Program-made: the position numbers and the translations under genes
Assembly: GCF_019204025.1 (NCBI RefSeq)
Contig: NZ_JAGSPB010000002.1
Location: 868,001-932,000 of the forward strand
Length of the DNA: 64,000 nucleotides
DNA from: Erythrobacter ani
Lineage (GTDB): Bacteria > Pseudomonadota > Alphaproteobacteria > Sphingomonadales > Sphingomonadaceae
Direction: 5' to 3'
Shown: piece after piece, positions 58,390 through 64,000 of the stretch
How the letters are laid out: the number at the start of each line of letters is the position of its first letter
How positions within the stretch are numbered: position 1 is the stretch's first letter
Notes under the pieces: model-generated
Database searches by the model: none
Told to the model about the DNA's origin: nothing
What the model saw: only the letters and a program-made list of their open reading frames with translations

Positions 58390-59835
58390 TCATTCGGTGA
58401 GAGGAACGAGCTTTCCCGGATTGAGCAATCCGTTCGGGTCGAGTGCTTGCTTGACGCGCCGCATGATGTCGAGAGCGACGGGATCGCCCAATCGGCCGAG
58501 TTCGGCTACTTTCATCTGTCCGATACCGTGTTCTGCACTGATCGATCCGCCCCAGTCTGTAACCAGATCGTACACATGTGCGCTAATCTGCTTGCCTTCG
58601 CTTTCTTCCCATTCACCAGGTTTCGCGCCGGGTGGTGCGAGTATGTGGAAGTGGACATTGCCATCGCCCAGGTGCCCAAACGCGGCACCGGTTGTACCGG
58701 GAAAGCGGCGCTCAATCTCGGGAATTGCCGCCAGGATGAATTCGGGCATCGCGTCGACAGGCACCGAAATGTCGTGCTGCATCGCCGGACCCAGCGCGCG
58801 TTCTGCAGCGGAGATTGAATCGCGCAGCAGCCAGAAATGCTCTGACTGGCTTTCACTGGAGGCTAGCACAGCGTCTTCGAGCAGGCCCTCTTCCATCGCT
58901 GCGCCAAGTGCCGATTCCAATTCATCGCGCAGCGCTGCGCTGTCGCCGTCGCTTGATATACACTCGACCAGCGCGTTCCACGCGTGACGATCGGACAACG
59001 GCGCTCGGGCATCAGGGAGGTGTTTCAACACGCTGTCGAGACAGTGGTCCGGCACAACCTCGAACCCTTCGAGAGCATCGCCCATCGCCTTGTCCACAAA
59101 ACGAAGCAAATTCCGGGCGGCAGTGATCGTCGGCAAGCCCACCCATGCAGTAGACCGGGCAGACGCCGCCGGAACAAGGCGCAGCGTGGCGGCCGTAACG
59201 ATGCCGAGAGTGCCTTCGGACCCGATAAACAGCTGTTTGAGATCAAAGCCGCGGTTGTCTTTCTTGAGCACGGTCAGTCCGTCGAACACGCTGCCATCGG
59301 CCAGCACGGCTTCGATACCGAGCACCTGAGCGCGCATTGTGCCGTGGCGCAGGACCTGCGTACCGCCAGCATTGGTCGAGATCAGACCTCCGACGGTCGC
59401 CGAGCCTTTGCCGCCGAGCGTGAGAGGAAATCGCAATGCCATTGAATCTGCCTCTTCATGCAGAATCTGCAGGATTACCCCCGCGTCGCACACGCATTGG
59501 CCCGAACTTGCGTCCATAGATCGGATCGCATTCATCCTACGGAGTGAAAGCAATATGGCGGTCCCGCTATCGTCAGGTGTGGCCCCTCCAGCCATTCCGC
59601 TATTGCCGCCTTGCGGGACTATAGGAATCCCATGCTCCACGCATAGCTTTACGAGAGCGGCGACTTCGACGGTCGAAGCTGGGGAGGCGAGGGCCAGTGC
59701 GCGCCCTGTGTATCGCCCGCGCCAATCGGTTACCCACTGTGCAAGCGCGTCGGCCTCTGTCGTGAGACCCTTCGGTCCGAGCAGTTTGCCAGCTAGGTCG
59801 AGGAAGGTTTCGGTGCGAGATAGAGTGGTCGTCAT
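58390..59835 (-). CDS. FAD-linked D-2-hydroxyacid dehydrogenase (D-lactate/D-2-hydroxyglutarate type)
   Basis: 481 aa. A PCMH FAD-binding domain (IPIVPQGGNSGMAGGATP, GLISTNAGG, LFIGSEGTLG) is followed by the C-terminal oxidase domain with GHLGDGNVHFHIL and ISAEHGIGQMK. This is the pattern of GlcD/Dld-like enzymes; D-2-hydroxyglutarate or D-lactate are the likely substrates. M59835 is chosen over a start 21 codons earlier because the extra residues do not fit the family. Confidence 0.92.
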   Translation of the reverse strand: MTTTLSRTETFLDLAGKLLGPKGLTTEADALAQWVTDWRGRYTGRALALASPASTVEVAALVKLCVEHGIPIVPQGGNSGMAGGATPDDSGTAILLSLRRMNAIRSMDASSGQCVCDAGVILQILHEEADSMALRFPLTLGGKGSATVGGLISTNAGGTQVLRHGTMRAQVLGIEAVLADGSVFDGLTVLKKDNRGFDLKQLFIGSEGTLGIVTAATLRLVPAASARSTAWVGLPTITAARNLLRFVDKAMGDALEGFEVVPDHCLDSVLKHLPDARAPLSDRHAWNALVECISSDGDSAALRDELESALGAAMEEGLLEDAVLASSESQSEHFWLLRDSISAAERALGPAMQHDISVPVDAMPEFILAAIPEIERRFPGTTGAAFGHLGDGNVHFHILAPPGAKPGEWEESEGKQISAHVYDLVTDWGGSISAEHGIGQMKVAELGRLGDPVALDIMRRVKQALDPNGLLNPGKLVPLTE

Positions 59836-59995
59836 TGTTGCGCCTATGCCACAGCAGGGCGCTTTCGTACCAGCAAATTGCAGAGGCCTTGCGCGCAAGT
59901 TAAGCCAACGTTCAATCGTTTGCGCTAGGCAGTGTTGCCACCGTGTAGGACCACGTCACCGGCTTGACTGCCGGACAGGAGGAACATCTAAACCC

Positions 59996-60613
59996 ATGCC
60001 GAGCTTGCTCGCCCTTGCGACACCGATTGCAATGTTGCTGACCATGCTCGGGCAGGGTGGCGAACTCGCAGGCGCTGCGGCATTGTCCGGGACGAGTGCG
60101 CATCCTCCAGCAGTAGTCGAAGGGCAGTCACGCGAGGCGACGAACAAGGGCATTCCGCTGCCCGCGCGCTATCCGGTCGAGCCTGCGGCAGGCGTGCCTC
60201 TCGACGTGCTTCGGGATGGTCAGATTTTCCGCCAGGTTCGTATCGAACGCCGCGTGATCGTGCGAATTTCACCGCAGCAATCCCGTGACCGGAATGAACT
60301 CCTCGCTCAGCTTCCCCAGCGCGCGCTCAACACCCGTTACGAAGAGCGCGAAATGGACAAATGCGTCGCTGTCGGAGGGATTTCCGGCGTGCAGACCGGC
60401 AGTGGGAGCCGCTTGCTGCTGTTCCTCCGTGATGCCCGGATTATCACGCTAAACCTTGAAAAAGCGTGCCGCGCCCGCGATTTCTATTCCGGTTTCTATG
60501 TCGAGAAGAACGCGGATGGAATGCTCTGCATCGATCGCGACAAGCTACAATCGCGGAGCGGCGCAAAATGCGAGGTCCAGCGCATGCGCCAGCTTGTGGC
60601 GGTCGAAAAATAG
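59996..60613 (+). CDS. Secreted protein of unknown function
   Basis: 205 aa. Hydrophobic N-terminus (MPSLLALATPIAMLLTMLGQGG, signal-like), then a Pro-rich part and a basic domain with RQVRIERRVIVRISP, CVAVGGISGVQ, and four cysteines in two groups (DKC, KACRA, MLCID, AKCE). The frame is open far upstream. A GGAGG lies 13 bases before the ATG, longer than usual. Family not recognised. It is divergent from the FAD oxidase. Confidence 0.7.
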   Translation: MPSLLALATPIAMLLTMLGQGGELAGAAALSGTSAHPPAVVEGQSREATNKGIPLPARYPVEPAAGVPLDVLRDGQIFRQVRIERRVIVRISPQQSRDRNELLAQLPQRALNTRYEEREMDKCVAVGGISGVQTGSGSRLLLFLRDARIITLNLEKACRARDFYSGFYVEKNADGMLCIDRDKLQSRSGAKCEVQRMRQLVAVEK

Positions 60614-60761
60614 GCATCGCATCACTTTAGCTCGCACAGCGGGTTTCTTGACTTTATCGGTATTTTTGCGCAGAGGCGCAGCGCCTGCGGCGATGTTTGC
60701 CGCCTAAGGCTTGAGACTTACGGCATCCTAGTGCTGCCCTTATCCGGACATTTTCTAACGC

Positions 60762-62180
60762 ATGACATTCGCCGATCTCGGCCTTTCGCCTGAATTACTC
60801 AAAGCCGTAGACGATGCGGGCTATACCGAGCCGACCGCTATACAGGCAGAAGCTATCCCTGCGGTTCTGATGATGAAAGACATCATCGGAATAGCTCAGA
60901 CGGGCACCGGAAAGACCGCCAGTTTCGTGCTTCCGATGATCGATGTCATGGCCTCGGGCCGCCGCCGAGCGCTCATGCCGCGCTCGCTGATCCTCGAACC
61001 AACGCGAGAACTCGCGGCGCAGGTCGCCGAGAACTTCGAGAAATACGGCAAGAACCATGATCTCAAAATGGCGCTGCTGATCGGCGGCGTACAGATGGGC
61101 GACCAATTGAAGACGCTCAATGAAGGGGTCGACGTCCTGATCGCGACACCGGGCCGATTGATGGATCTGTTCGAACGCGGGAAAATCCTGCTGAACGGAT
61201 GTGAACTGCTCGTGATCGATGAGGCGGACCGGATGCTCGATATGGGCTTCATCCCTGATATCGAATTTATCTGCGACAAGCTGCCTGATACCCGCCAGAC
61301 CATGCTTTTCTCGGCCACTATGCCGCCGCCGATCGAGAAGCTCGCGAAAAAATTCCTGAGCAATCCGAAGCGGATCGAAACGACGCGGGCCGCCTCGACC
61401 AATAAGGATATCACCGCGTTCAAGGTGCCGGTAAAGGCGCGTCAGAAACGCGATACGCTCAAATGGCTGCTCCAGAACGATCAGGTCGAAACCGCGATCG
61501 TTTTTGCCAATCGCAAAACGACTGTGCGCGACCTGAATAAGCAATTGCAGCGCGACGGATTTCGGAGTGGCGAGATCCATGGCGATATGGATCAGTCCTC
61601 ACGTTTGAAAGAACTGGACCGATTCAAATCGGGTGATGTGAATATTCTGGTCGCCTCGGATGTGGCTGCACGCGGGCTCGACATCAAAGGGGTCAGCCAC
61701 GTCTTCAACTTCGATACGCCTTGGCATCCGGACGATTACGTCCACCGGATCGGCCGAACAGGTCGGGCAGGAGCCAAGGGCCGCGCTTTCACTCTCGTTG
61801 CAGATGAAGACGCTGAAGCGATTGCCAATGTTGAGAAGCTGACCGGCCACAAAATCGATGTGTTCGGCAAGGACGATGTGCGGGTCGAATTGGCAGACAC
61901 CTCAGCAACGAAGCCTGCCAACACCGAAGACGACGAGCCGGTGGAGGAAAAGAAATCGCGCAGCCGCCGGAAAAAATCTGACGGTGATGCGAAGGACGAG
62001 CCCCGGCCAAAGCCGAAGCGCGAGCGAGCCCTTCGTAAAGCCAAGTCCGATGTTGCGCCGGAGCGGGCAGAGAAGCCGAAATCGCGCCCGCGCCGCAGTG
62101 AACCTGAGAGCGAGCCGACCGCTCCCGGTGAGTGGAACGGTCCGAAGCCTGGTTTCCTGGACGTCGGCTTCAAGGGCTGA
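60762..62180 (+). CDS. DEAD-box RNA helicase
   Basis: 472 aa of the RhlE/SrmB-like bacterial group. Q-motif region (TEPTAIQAEAIP), Walker A AQTGTGKT (45-52), DEAD (153-156), SAT, and motif VI HRIGRTGRAG are all intact. The C-terminal 100 residues are a charged, Lys/Arg/Pro-rich tail for RNA binding. It acts in ribosome assembly or RNA decay; which one cannot be decided. Confidence 0.95.
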   Translation: MTFADLGLSPELLKAVDDAGYTEPTAIQAEAIPAVLMMKDIIGIAQTGTGKTASFVLPMIDVMASGRRRALMPRSLILEPTRELAAQVAENFEKYGKNHDLKMALLIGGVQMGDQLKTLNEGVDVLIATPGRLMDLFERGKILLNGCELLVIDEADRMLDMGFIPDIEFICDKLPDTRQTMLFSATMPPPIEKLAKKFLSNPKRIETTRAASTNKDITAFKVPVKARQKRDTLKWLLQNDQVETAIVFANRKTTVRDLNKQLQRDGFRSGEIHGDMDQSSRLKELDRFKSGDVNILVASDVAARGLDIKGVSHVFNFDTPWHPDDYVHRIGRTGRAGAKGRAFTLVADEDAEAIANVEKLTGHKIDVFGKDDVRVELADTSATKPANTEDDEPVEEKKSRSRRKKSDGDAKDEPRPKPKRERALRKAKSDVAPERAEKPKSRPRRSEPESEPTAPGEWNGPKPGFLDVGFKG

Positions 62181-62186
62181 AGAGCG

Positions 62187-62363
62187 TCATTCGCCGCCCA
62201 TGATTTTGGCAGCGACTTCTTCGATCGTACCGGTGACCAGCAGCGGGCTCCCGCCCACCATTCCGACATTTGTCTGGCCGTTTTCTCCGGTGCGAAGCCA
62301 AGCGATGTTCTGTGCGACGACAAGGTAATCGCCGCCGCGCGAATCGAGTTTGACGAATTTCAT
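62187..62363 (-). CDS. 58-aa conserved-looking small protein
   Basis: A short frame on the minus strand from ATG 62363 to TGA 62187 encodes 58 residues starting MKFVKLDSRGGDYLVVAQNI, followed by AWLRTGENGQTNVGMVGG and TGTIEEVAAKIMGGE. The regular beta-strand pattern and low-bias composition look like a real small protein. It resembles short proteins I associate with other sphingomonads. It lies 6 bp from the helicase stop (convergent) and downstream of the M20 peptidase. Function unknown. Confidence 0.65.
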   Translation of the reverse strand: MKFVKLDSRGGDYLVVAQNIAWLRTGENGQTNVGMVGGSPLLVTGTIEEVAAKIMGGE

Positions 62364-62518
62364 GTGATTGGATTCCCAAAGTTCCGAGTGGGATTCTTAT
62401 GCCTGCATCACGTTAATTATTGGCTCTGGCCTTTCGGTGTCCAGGCGGCGCTACCCAATGCGCCGAGTGTTGAAATCGAATCTGCAAGTTTGACGGTCCG
62501 CGGTCCGAGTGATGCGGA

Positions 62519-64000
62519 TCAGCGGACGTTGGCAAGCTGAAAAAGGATTTCCGCGTATCCCATCGTCGCATCGGTCAAACCGGCTACCTTCGGATTGGTC
62601 GAATCGATCAGGTAATATTCGTTCGGAGCATGCGCGCCTGTTCCGTGTCCGATCCCGAAATGGCCCGCGGGGATCGAGACAGGCGGGGCAGTAAAGACCG
62701 CTCCGGGCCAAGATCCGGCGAGGCGCGGATTTAGGTTCGCAGTGACCCCCATCGCTTTGTAAGCTGCCAGTTGCGCCTGAACCAAACGACTATCTTCGGC
62801 GATCTCGGTCGGATCGTACCCACCCGACACGTTCATTTCGACATCGGCAAAACCCTCTGCGTCGAGATGCGCGCGCAACTTGCGCTCGGCCTCGGCACGA
62901 GTCTGGTTTGGAACAAGGCGTAGGTCGAGTTTTGCGACAGCCTTGCCCGGCAGAACGGTCTTGCCGCCAGGGCCGGTATATCCTGCGACCAGCCCTTCGA
63001 TATTGACCGTCGGTTCCTGCGCAAGTCGTTGCAGCGCCTCATTATAGGGAAGATCGTCAATCCAGTGCGTGACACCCAGCGACGTCTTTCGCTGGGCTTC
63101 GTCGGATGCGGCCGCGGCGGTGTTAATCAACTCTCTTTCGCGTTCAGACAGCGCACGCACGTTCTCAAACCACCCCTCGATGGCGACCGTGTTTCCATCA
63201 GGTGTCACCAGCGTGTTAAGCGCGTGCACAAGCCGCCAGACCGGCGAATCCACCATGGCTTTCAGGCTTGAGTGTATGTCACCCTTCGGCCCGCGACCCC
63301 AGTTCTCGCCGGACGCAACCAATTCCAGCTCGATAATTCCCTTCGAGCCCATGTTGAGCGACACCTCGCCGTTCGCGCCTTGCCAGCTTGCCGGGATGAA
63401 TATTCCTTCGCATTTCTTGAGCGCGGAGAGCACGTTCGGCTTGGTCGCTACCTGCTTGAAGTTAGGAGAACCGATCTCTTCCTCCCCCTCGCAAATAAGC
63501 GCGATATTGACTGGCGGCGTGACGCCGGCGCGTTTCATCGCGTGGAGCGCGGCGAGAAATGTCGCTTCCGGGCCCTTTTGATTCACGGCACCGCGTCCCA
63601 TGATCGCGCGTCCCCAGCCGTCGACATCGACAAAATCTGCGGTGGTGGGCGGTGAACGCCACTCGCTCGCGTCGAATTGCTTCACATCGTACATGAAGTA
63701 GATGCCGAGCGTGCGCGCAGCGCCGTTGTCCATGTATCCGAAAACGCCGGGGTGTCCGTCCGTCGGGACGATTTCCACGTCCGAGAAACCCGCGCTCCGG
63801 GCAAGTTCCGCCATGTATTCGGCGCCCTCGGGCATATTGAGATCTTCGGCGGCGATGGAAGGCAGCCGGATCCAGTCTTGTATCCGGCGTATATCCTGTT
63901 CGCGGTTCGCCAGCGCGGCAGCACGTATGGCCGCGCGCGCATCGCTCTGCGCAAACCCAGATGTCGACAGCGGCATGACGGAACCTGCCAGCCCTGCGAA
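62519..64000 (-). CDS. M20-family peptidase, 5' end beyond the window
   Basis: The frame stays open through the right edge. The last eight codons before the edge (FAGLAGSV) join the first ATG (63976) into a signal-peptide-like stretch ending at GFAQS, so the true start is outside. The M20 layout is clear: catalytic GEEEIGSPN, dimerisation domain in the middle, and GTGAHAPNEYY near the end. Unusual points: the first metal ligand His is replaced (FMYDVKQFD instead of a H-x-D), and the bridging Asp in GRGAVNQKG is Asn. Cleaved substrate unknown. Confidence 0.85.
   Translation of the reverse strand, partial: FAGLAGSVMPLSTSGFAQSDARAAIRAAALANREQDIRRIQDWIRLPSIAAEDLNMPEGAEYMAELARSAGFSDVEIVPTDGHPGVFGYMDNGAARTLGIYFMYDVKQFDASEWRSPPTTADFVDVDGWGRAIMGRGAVNQKGPEATFLAALHAMKRAGVTPPVNIALICEGEEEIGSPNFKQVATKPNVLSALKKCEGIFIPASWQGANGEVSLNMGSKGIIELELVASGENWGRGPKGDIHSSLKAMVDSPVWRLVHALNTLVTPDGNTVAIEGWFENVRALSERERELINTAAAASDEAQRKTSLGVTHWIDDLPYNEALQRLAQEPTVNIEGLVAGYTGPGGKTVLPGKAVAKLDLRLVPNQTRAEAERKLRAHLDAEGFADVEMNVSGGYDPTEIAEDSRLVQAQLAAYKAMGVTANLNPRLAGSWPGAVFTAPPVSIPAGHFGIGHGTGAHAPNEYYLIDSTNPKVAGLTDATMGYAEILFQLANVR

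Overview
The window looks like chromosomal DNA of a GC-rich alphaproteobacterium of the Sphingomonadales, most likely Erythrobacteraceae. This is inferred from the protein sequences (CckA and CpdR, SapC, a type II NADP isocitrate dehydrogenase, the mdh/sucD/odhA/odhB/lpd cluster) and from GAAC-N7-GAAC / GTTC-N7-GTTC LexA boxes in front of uvrA and recA. No database search was run. About 60 protein genes and one tRNA can be supported. There is no rRNA, no CRISPR array and no complete insertion sequence.

Layout. 1-11.0 kb is a TCA-cycle block on the minus strand: mdh, two unknown small genes, sucD, odhA (sucA), odhB (sucB), lpd and an epimerase-like protein. A MarR regulator and an S41 protease are inserted on the plus strand between odhB and lpd. 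sucC is absent. 11.3-18.4 kb holds a membrane GGDEF-EAL protein, a BtuF/C/D-type ABC importer with GTGA-coupled genes, a T4-type lysozyme whose reading frame extends far upstream of its first ATG, and a small secreted protein. uvrA follows at 18.7-21.6 kb.

21.6-27.0 kb is the accessory region. It starts with a visibly AT-richer three-gene operon: an unknown TIM-barrel-like 428-aa protein, an Xre/MbcA-type antitoxin and a RES-domain toxin, placed behind a promoter built into a 15-bp inverted repeat. Then come a small orphan gene, a repeat-rich spacer, an HTH protein whose frame runs antisense through rlpA, and a 965-bp gene-free stretch. This is the best candidate for an undescribed system.

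27-41.4 kb is mostly on the minus strand: argG, an SDR, a His-rich secreted protein, cyclopropane fatty acid synthase, a DUF1801 protein, an operon of a pteridine-reductase-like SDR, a cytochrome b and a molybdopterin oxidoreductase, a glycine-zipper protein, MOSC and methyltransferase genes, rlmN, an IalB-like gene, a greB-like gene, a soluble lytic transglycosylase and divergent dapA. 41.5-49.4 kb is on the plus strand: smpB, DUF2062, cckA, recA and alaS. 49.4-64 kb holds a CPA2 antiporter, a GNAT-nitrilase fusion, icd, an NAD(P)-binding protein, tRNA-Val(GAC), cpdR, an N-formylglutamate amidohydrolase-like gene, sapC, an FAD-linked oxidase, a secreted protein, a DEAD-box helicase, a 58-aa gene and an M20 peptidase cut by the right edge.

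Functionally, mdh, sucD, odhA, odhB, lpd and icd cover much of the oxidative TCA cycle. recA and uvrA are two SOS genes with visible LexA sites. CckA and CpdR belong to the CtrA cell-cycle phosphorelay. Several envelope genes (slt, rlpA, lysozyme, glycine-zipper, cfa) are scattered between them.
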